From contig PUKM01000222.1 of assembly GCA_003552325.1 (NCBI GenBank), positions 1-13,040 of the forward strand: a DNA stretch of 13,040 nucleotides, read 5' to 3'. This document shows, piece by piece, positions 1 to 6,457 of the stretch. The DNA comes from Natrialbaceae archaeon. Lineage in GTDB: Archaea > Halobacteriota > Halobacteria > Halobacteriales > Natrialbaceae. Positions within the stretch are counted from its first letter, which is position 1. The number at the start of each line of letters is the position of its first letter. Below the pieces are notes generated by a model. That model was given only the letters and a program-made list of their open reading frames with translations. It was not told where the DNA came from and ran no database searches. The translations under genes were made by a program, and so were the position numbers.

Positions 1-429
1 GACGAAACCGTCGAGACCGGCGACGAGTTCCTGCTCGAGACCGAAGACGTACTCGCGACCGTCCGCGTCACGAGTATCGAGATCGGGGAAATGAAACGTG
101 CCGAATCAGCTCCTGCCGAGGAGATTAAAACGGTCTGGACACGCGAGGTCGATAACGTATCGGTGAACATCACTATCCATCCACAGGACGGCCGTCACGA
201 CGACAGTCGGTCGATTACGGCGTACGTCCCCGGCGACTACGAGTTCGTCGTCGGTGAGACCGACTCCTTTGGCGATGACGAGTTCGAAATCGACGCGCTC
301 GTCGTCCGTGGTGACGCCGAGGGCTACTTCCGCGATCGGTACGAAGAACCCGGTGACACCGTCTTCGCGAAGGACCTGAAGCGGGTGTACGCCTACGACG
401 AGACGAGTCGAGCCTGGTCTGCCTGGTAA
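1..429 (+). CDS. HVO_0476-family zinc finger protein, C-terminal part (5' end outside window)
   Basis: The reading frame is open from base 1 to the TAA at 427-429 and gives about 142 residues. The end of the protein (VPGDYEFVVGETDSFGDDEFEI, broken here as VPGDYEFVVGE then TDSFGDDEFEI, followed by AKDLKRVYAYD and a terminal WSAW) matches my memory of a small haloarchaeal family named after HVO_0476, usually about 190 aa. Members start with a CxxC-type zinc ribbon, which would lie upstream of this window and cannot be checked. The ATG at 91 is internal, because upstream codons continue the same fold (TGDEFLLETEDVL), so it is not the start. Its molecular role is unknown; a nucleic-acid or protein-interaction role is only a guess. 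pcm follows after 9 nt on the same strand, so the two are probably co-transcribed. Confidence 0.82.
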   Translation, partial: DETVETGDEFLLETEDVLATVRVTSIEIGEMKRAESAPAEEIKTVWTREVDNVSVNITIHPQDGRHDDSRSITAYVPGDYEFVVGETDSFGDDEFEIDALVVRGDAEGYFRDRYEEPGDTVFAKDLKRVYAYDETSRAWSAW

Positions 430-438
430 GCACCCACC

Positions 439-1086
439 ATGACACACGCCGACGCCTTCGACGAACGACTCGAGGAACGCCAGCAACTGGCGTCCCAGGT
501 CGCGTCACGAACCGGCGTCAGCGACCGCGTCGAAACGGCACTGGCGACCGTTCCGCGACACGCCTTCGTGCCCCCGAAGCGACAGCACAACGCCTACATC
601 GACCGCCCGTTACCCATCGGCGACGGACAGACGATCAGCGCTCCACACATGGTCGCCATCATGGCCGACTTACTCGAGTGCACGCCGGGCGAAAAAGTCC
701 TCGAGATCGGCACCGGCTGTGGGTATCACGCCGCCGTCACAGCCGAGCTCGTCGGGCCCGAACACGTTTATAGCGTCGAGTACAGCCCCGACCTCGCGGC
801 GAACGCGGAGGACCGCCTCGAGGAACTTGGTTACGGCGAGATTTCGATCCGAACGGGTGACGGCCGCAAGGGATGGGACGCCCACGCCCCGTACGACGCA
901 GCATACCTGACCTGTGGAGCCCCCGAATTCCCCGAAGCCGTCGTCGGGCAGATCCGTCCCGGCGGACGCCTTCTCGGCCCGCTCGGATCACCCGGCCAAA
1001 CGCTCATCCATGCCGAAAAAAGAGACAACGGCACCCTCGAGCGACGAGCCGAAGGGGCCGTCCGGTTCGTCACGATGCGCGGCTGA
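439..1086 (+). CDS. pcm: Protein-L-isoaspartate O-methyltransferase
   Basis: This 215-aa cytosolic repair enzyme transfers a methyl group from SAM to L-isoaspartyl residues in damaged proteins, which lets them revert to aspartate. The family signature is complete: PRHAFVP at about residues 39-45, AYIDRPLPIGDGQTIS at 52-67 with the conserved Ser67 of the substrate loop, APHMVA at 68-73, and SAM motif I VLEIGTGCGYHAAV at 87-100. An acidic residue (E114, in YSVEY) follows the second strand and would bind the ribose. Length is normal for the family. The ATG at 439 is the only sensible start: it lies 9 nt after the zinc-finger gene stop and places the family N-terminus correctly. There is no clear Shine-Dalgarno sequence, so translation may be coupled to the upstream gene. 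A diverged paralogue lies at 2844-3575. Confidence 0.95.
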   Translation: MTHADAFDERLEERQQLASQVASRTGVSDRVETALATVPRHAFVPPKRQHNAYIDRPLPIGDGQTISAPHMVAIMADLLECTPGEKVLEIGTGCGYHAAVTAELVGPEHVYSVEYSPDLAANAEDRLEELGYGEISIRTGDGRKGWDAHAPYDAAYLTCGAPEFPEAVVGQIRPGGRLLGPLGSPGQTLIHAEKRDNGTLERRAEGAVRFVTMRG

Positions 1087-1210
1087 TATGGGGGCGGGAC
1101 GAACGAACTCCATCGTGCTCTTAAAACGATCCAAACCTGACGTAGCCCTCGTATTGCATCCACACCGCACGTTGATCACTGGCAGTTGGTTCCGCTATCT
1201 GGCACAGCAT

Positions 1211-1220
1211 TGGTATAAGG
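1211..1220 (+). promoter_or_regulatory. TATA box for the EamA gene, leaderless
   Basis: The sequence TGGTATAAGG has its TATA core at 1214-1218. The core centre is 27 nt before the A of ATG 1243, the distance expected if transcription starts at the start codon. This supports a leaderless mRNA and a promoter independent of pcm. Confidence 0.6.
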
Positions 1221-1242
1221 GGCATCTTTTACCGACACAAGG

Positions 1243-1683
1243 ATGAACCTACAACCGATGGAAGTTCCAGAGGTAAATGCGGCTGTTGCATTCGGGTTAC
1301 TGACGATGGTCTCCTGGGGAATTTGGATCGTCGTCGGGAACGCCGCGTCAGAATCTATCGATCCAACAACTGCTGCTGCGATCTCGTATCTCGTCGCGGC
1401 CATCTTTGCAGTCGGGTATGTTTTCGTATCAGGTGCCTCATTGGCCATCACGCCACGAGGTGGCGCACTCGCTGGCGTGGCTGGTTTGTTCGCCGGAATC
1501 GGCTTCGTCTCGATGTACATCGGTCTCTCACGTGGCTCAGCAACGGTCGTCTCGACGCTCGGTGCCATGTATTTCGTCATCGCAGCGCTCATTGGGATGG
1601 CTGTGCTCGGAGACGAAATTACCACCACGAGGATCGTCGGGCTCTTACTCGCGAGTTTCGGTGTCATCCTCGTCGCTCAGTAA
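1243..1683 (+). CDS. Half-size EamA/DMT-superfamily transporter (5 TM)
   Basis: This 146-aa membrane protein has five predicted helices at about residues 13-34, 43-64, 75-95, 100-122 and 130-145. This is one EamA repeat instead of the usual two (10 TM, about 300 aa). The end has the family look: a small-residue helix 4 (SATVVSTLGAMYFV), then VLGDEITTTRIVGLLL and a glycine-containing last helix. Half-size members are thought to work as dimers; whether they pair in opposite orientation is not visible here. The substrate cannot be predicted. ATG 1243 is preferred over ATG 1258 because a TATA box lies 27 nt before it. The gene sits between two methyltransferase genes with no obvious functional link and looks somewhat less GC-rich than its neighbours, so it may be a later insertion. 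Confidence 0.85.
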   Translation: MNLQPMEVPEVNAAVAFGLLTMVSWGIWIVVGNAASESIDPTTAAAISYLVAAIFAVGYVFVSGASLAITPRGGALAGVAGLFAGIGFVSMYIGLSRGSATVVSTLGAMYFVIAALIGMAVLGDEITTTRIVGLLLASFGVILVAQ

Positions 1684-1782
1684 ACGTCTGACTCTCCGCT
1701 CTCAGACGATAATTGGTTCAGATCGTCGCAGGTGAAACACGAGGGATTTTGTCCTCGTCACGAACACATACTGGTATCACAG

Positions 1783-2727
1783 ATGGCCGACCACCCACCA
1801 CTCGAGGTGCAGTTGCTGCTCCAGGCCGCCCGCGAAACCGGCGCACTCGAGGCGCTGATGACCAGCGCGGAAACGCCTGCAGAGCTCACGGACCAAACAG
1901 ACCTCACCGCCCGTGGCGCGGAACTACTCGTCTCCGCACTCACCGCCGAGGGATTTCTCGAGTATGTCGACGGCAGCTACGAACCGACCAACCGATCGCT
2001 TGGTTTCCTGGCGAAGAGAGACGTCCGATCGATCGGGACACTCCCGGCACGTCTCGACCGCCTCGAGCGCGGTGAGACGCTCGCACGAACGCTCGAGACC
2101 GATGACCCACCGGCGATGGCCACTCGTGAACAGCGAAATCAGTTGGGGAACGCGGCAGCCGTCGACGGCGCCACTGTTCGAGCGGTCGTCACAGCACTCG
2201 AGAACTTACATCCCGAGGGGGACGCTGCCCTGATCGTTCGCGGGGCACCGGGCAGGTACGCACGCGAGTTGCGTGTGCGGGGCCTCGAGTGTACGATCCT
2301 CGACTCGAGTGAGCGTCTCCAGGCAGCCGAGGCACTGCTCGGCCCGGCCGATATCACCTGTGTCGAAGGTTCCGTCACGAGTGGTCTCACCACAGCGCTC
2401 GAGGCAAGCCCGGTTGGTCCCCACGAGCGATTCGACCTGATCGTCGCCATCGATTGCTGTTTCCGCTTCGGGTCGGACGTCATCGAACGGCTCATCGCTG
2501 ACGCCGGGGCTCACCTGGCACCCGGTGGATGGCTCGCCATCATCGAACGGCTCGAGCAACCAGCTGTCGTCACGACTGAAGCCCTGCTCGAGACGTCGGC
2601 TGGACGGTGCTATGCTGTCGAGCAGTATCACGAGTGGTTCGAAACAACCGGCCTCACGAACGAGATGTCCCGACGGATACCATCGACACCATACCACCTC
2701 GTCGGGGCGCAACAACTTCCGGAGTAG
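1783..2727 (+). CDS. Winged-helix plus class I methyltransferase-like protein, degenerate SAM motif
   Basis: This is a predicted 314-aa soluble protein. Residues 1-95 resemble the helical/winged-helix dimerisation domain of family-2 O-methyltransferases (LEVQLLLQAARETGALEAL, then a recognition-like helix and a wing around EGFLEYVDGSYEPTNRSLGFL). Residues 145-255 form a Rossmann-type methyltransferase core with APGRYARELRVRGLECTILD and, later, FDLIVAIDCCFRFG and LAPGGWLAI. Motif I reads ALIVRGAPG where relatives, as I recall them, have LDVGGAPG, so the acidic residue and one glycine are lost. Catalysis is therefore doubtful and the substrate is unknown. ATG 1783 is chosen over the in-frame GTG at 1732 because the 17 extra residues (Cys- and His-containing, not acidic) look like translated leader. 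A weak TATA-like GATAATT lies at about 1708-1714. Confidence 0.75.
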   Translation: MADHPPLEVQLLLQAARETGALEALMTSAETPAELTDQTDLTARGAELLVSALTAEGFLEYVDGSYEPTNRSLGFLAKRDVRSIGTLPARLDRLERGETLARTLETDDPPAMATREQRNQLGNAAAVDGATVRAVVTALENLHPEGDAALIVRGAPGRYARELRVRGLECTILDSSERLQAAEALLGPADITCVEGSVTSGLTTALEASPVGPHERFDLIVAIDCCFRFGSDVIERLIADAGAHLAPGGWLAIIERLEQPAVVTTEALLETSAGRCYAVEQYHEWFETTGLTNEMSRRIPSTPYHLVGAQQLPE

Positions 2728-2843
2728 CTGGCTACTGCCTCGAGGACAGGTTTCACGCTGAATTGGGATCGGTTTGACACAGGACACGACGCTCGAGTGC
2801 ACGCAAGCGAGTGGTTGATTACCATCGCGGCGATACGCTGGGT

Positions 2844-3575
2844 ATGGAACTGGCGGCGTTACGAGACGACATGGTCGATGGGCTCTGCCACGAGTCCAAA
2901 GGCGTCCTCGAGAGCGACGCTATCGTCGCCGCCATGCGGACGGTCCCTCGTCACGAGTTCGTCGAGGACGACCACCACGCATACACCGATCGCGAACACG
3001 ACCACCGGGGGACCCGTGTGCTCGCCCCACGAACCGTTGCTCGCTTACTCGAGGCACTCGACCCCAAGCCAGGCCACAGCGTCCTCGTCGTCGGCGTTGG
3101 CATCGGCTACACGGCCGCCGTCCTCGCGGAGCTCACCGGCGAAACGAACGTCCACGCCGTCGACATCGCCCGCCGGATGGTGTACGACGCCCGGGACAAC
3201 CTGAGTCGAGCTGGCTACGACGGCGTTTTGGTCGACTGTAGAGACGGCGCGAAGGGGTTGCCCGACTACGCGCCGTTCGACCGGATACTCGTCGAGGCCG
3301 CCGCCGTCGCACCGCCACGAGCACTCACTAGCCAACTCGAGGGGGACGGACGACTCGTCTATCCGAGCGGTGGATACCCACAGACCCTCGAAGCTGTCTC
3401 GAGTGACGGAACGGTCGAACGATTCGGCAACGTCTCGTTCGATCCCCTGCTCGTCGATGGCGAACAAACCGGTGCTGTCGAACGGAACCGAACCGCCCGT
3501 GAGGACACCGAGTTCGCCATTGCCCGGTCCCAGTCACGGAGTGGGTGGGAGCGAGAGTGGATCGAGTGGGACTAG
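2844..3575 (+). CDS. Diverged PCMT-family methyltransferase paralogue
   Basis: This 243-aa cytosolic protein has the fold of protein-L-isoaspartate methyltransferase: RTVPRHEFV at 32-40, AYTDR at 46-50, SAM motif I VLVVGVGIGYTAAVLAEL at 80-97 and an acidic residue after strand 2 (D107, in HAVDIA). The substrate loop has changed: the canonical PLPIGxGQTIS is replaced by EHDHRGTRVL and then APRTVA, so the conserved serine is missing. A C-terminal extension of about 40 residues rich in Arg, Glu and Trp ends in WEREWIEWD. I recall this type as 'pimT2'-like in haloarchaea, next to or near the canonical pcm. It may methylate something other than isoaspartate. ATG 2844 is preferred over GTG 2811 because MELAALRDDMVD matches the family start and a weak TATA-like TTGATTA at 2814-2820 lies about 27 nt before it. 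Confidence 0.83.
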   Translation: MELAALRDDMVDGLCHESKGVLESDAIVAAMRTVPRHEFVEDDHHAYTDREHDHRGTRVLAPRTVARLLEALDPKPGHSVLVVGVGIGYTAAVLAELTGETNVHAVDIARRMVYDARDNLSRAGYDGVLVDCRDGAKGLPDYAPFDRILVEAAAVAPPRALTSQLEGDGRLVYPSGGYPQTLEAVSSDGTVERFGNVSFDPLLVDGEQTGAVERNRTAREDTEFAIARSQSRSGWEREWIEWD

Positions 3576-4024
3576 TCTTCGATCACCACGATCTCGTTGT
3601 TCGCCTGTTCGTTGACGTAATCGGTGTCAGCCGGCGGGACGACATCGACGTGAAGTGAGCCGGTTCGCTGGCCCTGGCGCAATTCGGGTTCCAGGTCGAG
3701 TGAGACGCTTCCGTCGGCGTCCGTCTCACCCTTTACTGCTGAATCCAGTGTCGCCTCCTCGCTCGAGACGATCACCGTCGCATCCTGGACGGTGTTCCCG
3801 TCGTCACCGATCACGGTCAGGTCGACATTGGACTCCGAGCCTGCATCGATCGTTGTCGGATCGACTTCGACATCGACCTCCGTTTCTGCAATCGTGCCGA
3901 TTCCGCCGAGCATACTCATCATAATCGCCAGACTGGCCACCCCGACGACGAGGGCGATGATGAGTCGAATCGGGAGACCTTCGATACCACGGTCGTCTGC
4001 GACAAACCTCGTACGTGATCGCAT
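3572..4024 (-). CDS. Small secreted/anchored protein with pilin-like N-terminus and Ig-like domain
   Basis: This is a predicted 150-aa protein. A short basic N-terminus with DDRG at 10-13 precedes one hydrophobic helix at about 21-42 (LIIALVVGVASLAIMM). The layout resembles haloarchaeal type III signal peptides, where the peptidase PibD cuts after the Gly of RG or KG; here that would be after Gly13. The remaining ~105 residues are acidic, beta-rich and repeat-like (VDVEVDPTTIDAGSESNVDL, VTVIGDDGN-type segments, GSVSLDLEPELRQG) and resemble Ig-like or carboxypeptidase-regulatory-like surface domains. It is likely displayed outside the cell. The start at 4024 is set by a TATA box 27 nt upstream. 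The longer frame up to 4072 would place the TATA box inside the coding sequence. The gene is convergent with the PCMT-like gene; the two stops overlap by 4 nt. Confidence 0.78.
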   Translation of the reverse strand: MRSRTRFVADDRGIEGLPIRLIIALVVGVASLAIMMSMLGGIGTIAETEVDVEVDPTTIDAGSESNVDLTVIGDDGNTVQDATVIVSSEEATLDSAVKGETDADGSVSLDLEPELRQGQRTGSLHVDVVPPADTDYVNEQANNEIVVIED

Positions 4025-4046
4025 GGTCTCCCTGGACCCATGTTTG

Positions 4047-4055
4047 TATATAAAA
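4047..4055 (-). promoter_or_regulatory. TATA box for the pilin-like gene, leaderless
   Basis: On the minus strand the sequence is TTTTATATA, the best TATA box in the window. Its centre (4051) is 27 nt before the ATG at 4024, so the transcript should start at or next to the start codon. Confidence 0.8.
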
Positions 4056-4093
4056 CCGAAGCTCAAGAGCATTCACTCGATCATGAGGTGTCA

Positions 4094-4121
4094 GGGGGAA
4101 AAGTGGGGGGTGGGGGGGTGG
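4094..4121 (+). repeat. G-tract cluster, potential G-quadruplex
   Basis: Runs of 5, 6 and 7 guanines lie at 4094-4098, 4105-4110 and 4112-4118, followed by GG at 4120-4121. The longest run can supply two G3 tracts, so four tracts are available. The tract lies between the stop of the minus-strand regulator gene and the TATA box of the next minus-strand gene. A transcript of those genes would carry the C-rich strand, so a quadruplex would form in the DNA or in an antisense RNA. Confidence 0.6.
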
Positions 4122-4170
4122 CGACAGTTTGTCTCAGATCGCCATTGTATCCTATGGAGGGGAAGGGAAT

Positions 4171-4190
4171 AAAAGTACTGTCTATACAGT
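4171..4190 (-). terminator. Possible terminator after the regulator gene
   Basis: On the minus strand a 5-bp stem, ACTGT-ATAG-ACAGT (4190-4177), is followed by ACTTTT at 4176-4171. This is 27 nt after the stop codon of the Bat-type regulator. A weak hairpin plus a short U-run is compatible with archaeal 3'-end formation, which mainly needs U-tracts. The stem may be incidental. Confidence 0.4.
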
Positions 4191-4210
4191 TAGAGTGTGA
4201 GAAGTAGCAG

Positions 4211-4226
4211 TACTAATCAATTAGTA
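4211..4226. repeat. AT-rich palindrome across the regulator stop codon
   Basis: TACTAAT-CA-ATTAGTA is a perfect 7-bp inverted repeat with a 2-nt centre. It covers the last codons and the TGA stop (4219-4217, minus strand) of the regulator gene. The inner part, ACTAA-N4-TTAGT, recurs at 6440-6453 on the other side of the same gene. The short centre suits a dimeric DNA-binding protein better than an RNA hairpin. Confidence 0.6.
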
Positions 4227-6361
4227 TGTCTGTCGAGCGCCATGCCAACTAGCTTCCGTTGTGCCGCTCGCAAATGGTAGTGGTACGTGGGCGGCGAGAT
4301 ATCCAACGTCGTTGCTAGTTCTTCTCCCGTGCTTTCCCGTGGCCACGCGAAAAACCCGCTGTAATGAGCCACCTGCAACGCTTCCAATTGTTTGGCCGTC
4401 AGGTGTTCCTCGAGTTGCGTGTCCAGGCGACCGTTCGTCGTCCGCACACCGGTTTCCCGACGAGCCGTCAGTTCGGTGTCGCTGTAGTTCTCCTGGACGG
4501 ATTCGACGAGCGCCCGCGTGTCGATCTGCCCTGGCACTGAGAGGACGAGAGACGTCGAGCCCCCTTTACTCGTCGCTGCAGAGACGTGGGCATCGAATTC
4601 CCGGAGCGTCCTGATAAACGGCGTCGGGACGACAGTCAACTCGAGCAGGGTCGCCTGTTCGCCCTCCGAGACGAGAGAAAGTGATTCGATCGTCGCCCAC
4701 GACTCCGTTTCTTGCTGGAGTGACGGGACGTCGAACTCGCCGTCTGCGACGGAAACGAAGAGTACCGCCTCCTCGGTGCGATCGATGAGCCCCTCAAGTG
4801 AGAGTGTTCTCCCGAGTACCCCCTCGAGACGGTTGAGCAACAGCCGTGGACTCGCTGACTCGAGTTCGATCTCGAGTCGACTATCGGTCACCATCGCTCG
4901 TGTTCGTTCGACCGAACGGATCGCATGTCCAATTGTTTCACCGAGTTCGCCAAGCACTTCACGTTCGCTCTCACTCAACGCGGACGCCTGTGGCGCGTGG
5001 ATCACGAACGCACCATAGGTTCGATCACCATCGAGCAGGGGGACAGCGACAACAGTCTGGTAACCGTACGTGAGCGCAGCTCGTCGTCGCTCGTCCCATC
5101 CAGGTTCGTCGAGGACGTTGTCGACGACCTGAACCGATTCGGTCTCGAGTGCACGTTCGATGAGGCCCCACTCCGGGGCCGCCGTTCCCTCATCCCGCAG
5201 CTGATCGATGTACGTGGCGTCGATTCCGTCCCAGACCTCCGGCGTGGGCCCATTTCGATCGTGTGCGGTCGTCCACGCGCCGAGGTAGCGGTCTGTCTCA
5301 GCCAACTGGGTGCAGACGTGTTCTTCGATAGCTCGCCGGGTGGTCGCCTGTGCGATCCCACGATTGATCGCCCGAACGATCTCGTTCGTGTGATTGAGTC
5401 GCGTCAACGCTTCGTTCTGTTCAGTGAGCGTCCGGTCGTGTTCGCGCAACAGTTGCTCGCGTTCGGCCCGGTCGAGCGCCGCTTCCGTATTCGCTCCCAA
5501 GATGTTGAGCAGTTCGCGCATCGATTCATCGAACCCTTCACCACGATCAGTCCCCGCAACGAGGATGCCGTGGGTGCCAAGTGGCACGATAAGTTCGCTC
5601 CCACCACCCATCTCGAGGGCGTGTTGAACCGCCGACGTGGCGGTCTCTGGGCCGGTTCGATACCGTGGCTCACCAGCCGAAAACGCCTCCCAGAGCAATC
5701 CATCACCCCGTTCGATCGTCGACGACGACGACACCGCCTGGCGCGTCTCCGGCGTCGACACGACGTGGACCAGCGCCCCCTTCGTGGGTTCAAACTGATA
5801 CGCCGCCACGATGGGAACCTCCAGAATCGACTGAGCGGTCCCAACCGCTGCTCGATACATCTCGGTCTTCGTTCCCGCACGCATGAGGTCTCGAGTCGTT
5901 TCGTGTAACGTTGCCAGGGTCTGTTCGTATCGTCGCTTACTCTCACGAAGTTCAGTCTCTGCCCGGTACTGTGAGACGGCGTTCGAGATCTGATTCGCAA
6001 GCAGTGTAAACTGATCACTCCCCGGTTGTTTTTGTAAATACTGCGTCACGCCCGCAGCGATCGCCTCACTCGCAATCACTTCGGACCCTTTGCCCGTAAA
6101 AAGAATAAACGGCAGTTCGGGATCGCGGCTTCGGACGGCCTCGAGTAACTCGAGTCCGTTCATCGTCGGCATATCGTAATCGCTCACGATACAATCGATT
6201 GCCTCCCGCTCGAGGACATCGAGTGCGTCCGCCCCACTTCTCACCCCAGTCACCTCGAACTGGTCGTCTTCTCGCTCGAGCATGCTCGCTGTCAAGTCCA
6301 CGAATCCCGCCTCGTTGTCGACAGCGAGCACGCGAGTTCTCGACAGAGGGTCCTCAGCCAC
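4217..6361 (-). CDS. REC-GAF-GAF-Bat/HTH_10 transcriptional regulator
   Basis: This 714-aa cytosolic regulator belongs to the haloarchaeal bacterio-opsin-activator (Bat) type. Residues 9-130 are a receiver domain: acidic site D15, phosphoacceptor D61 in CIVSDYDMP, T89 in FTGKG, and K111 in the QYLQKQPG stretch. The usual second acidic residue (DD) is N16. A coiled linker leads to GAF domain 1 (about 155-300), a second coil at 300-328 and GAF domain 2 (about 328-485; VVAVPLLDGDRTYGAFVIH). Residues 490-645 are the Bat-associated domain. Residues 650-705 are the HTH_10 DNA-binding domain (LTAKQLEALQVAHYSGFF, then ELATTLDISPPTYHYHLR). It probably binds a phosphosignal and a small ligand or light/redox cue and controls target promoters; no cognate histidine kinase or opsin gene is in the window. 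The GTG start at 6361 has a near-perfect Shine-Dalgarno match. Similar palindromes lie at both ends of the gene. Confidence 0.88.
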   Translation of the reverse strand: MAEDPLSRTRVLAVDNEAGFVDLTASMLEREDDQFEVTGVRSGADALDVLEREAIDCIVSDYDMPTMNGLELLEAVRSRDPELPFILFTGKGSEVIASEAIAAGVTQYLQKQPGSDQFTLLANQISNAVSQYRAETELRESKRRYEQTLATLHETTRDLMRAGTKTEMYRAAVGTAQSILEVPIVAAYQFEPTKGALVHVVSTPETRQAVSSSSTIERGDGLLWEAFSAGEPRYRTGPETATSAVQHALEMGGGSELIVPLGTHGILVAGTDRGEGFDESMRELLNILGANTEAALDRAEREQLLREHDRTLTEQNEALTRLNHTNEIVRAINRGIAQATTRRAIEEHVCTQLAETDRYLGAWTTAHDRNGPTPEVWDGIDATYIDQLRDEGTAAPEWGLIERALETESVQVVDNVLDEPGWDERRRAALTYGYQTVVAVPLLDGDRTYGAFVIHAPQASALSESEREVLGELGETIGHAIRSVERTRAMVTDSRLEIELESASPRLLLNRLEGVLGRTLSLEGLIDRTEEAVLFVSVADGEFDVPSLQQETESWATIESLSLVSEGEQATLLELTVVPTPFIRTLREFDAHVSAATSKGGSTSLVLSVPGQIDTRALVESVQENYSDTELTARRETGVRTTNGRLDTQLEEHLTAKQLEALQVAHYSGFFAWPRESTGEELATTLDISPPTYHYHLRAAQRKLVGMALDRHTN

Positions 6362-6365
6362 GGTC

Positions 6366-6373
6366 GATCACCT
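6366..6373 (-). promoter_or_regulatory. Strong Shine-Dalgarno site for the regulator
   Basis: On the minus strand AGGTGATC lies 4 nt before GTG 6361. It matches eight bases of GGAGGTGATCC, the complement of the archaeal 16S 3' end. This fixes the GTG start and implies a leadered mRNA, unlike the leaderless neighbours. Confidence 0.7.
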
Positions 6374-6438
6374 GCGTGCTCGAGGGGGGACAGTAATTGA
6401 GACGAGACATAGTCATCGGTGGAACGAAGATCCGATAT

Positions 6439-6454
6439 TACTAAAGGATTAGTG
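6439..6454. repeat. Palindrome upstream of the regulator gene
   Basis: ACTAA-AGGA-TTAGT (6440-6453) is a 5-bp inverted repeat with a 4-nt centre. It shares 12 of 16 positions with the palindrome at 4211-4226. It lies about 80 nt before the regulator start and abuts a TATA-like TAATATC (6440-6434, minus strand), which would place transcription start near 6410. It also lies 4 nt after the stop of the PD-(D/E)XK gene, so a 3'-end role is the alternative. Confidence 0.5.
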
Positions 6455-6457
6455 TAC

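Noticed and set aside
1119..1127. TATA-like TCTTAAAAC between pcm and the EamA gene
   Set aside because: No gene starts at a suitable distance on either strand, and a better TATA box exists at 1214-1218.
1176..1667. 163-aa minus-strand frame opposite the EamA gene
   Set aside because: The plus-strand frame gives five clear membrane helices and has a matching promoter; the minus frame is a low-complexity shadow rich in Ala, Pro, Thr and Ser.
4925..5908. 327-aa open frame on the plus strand
   Set aside because: It is antisense to the GAF domains of the regulator and has no recognisable domain or acidic haloarchaeal composition.
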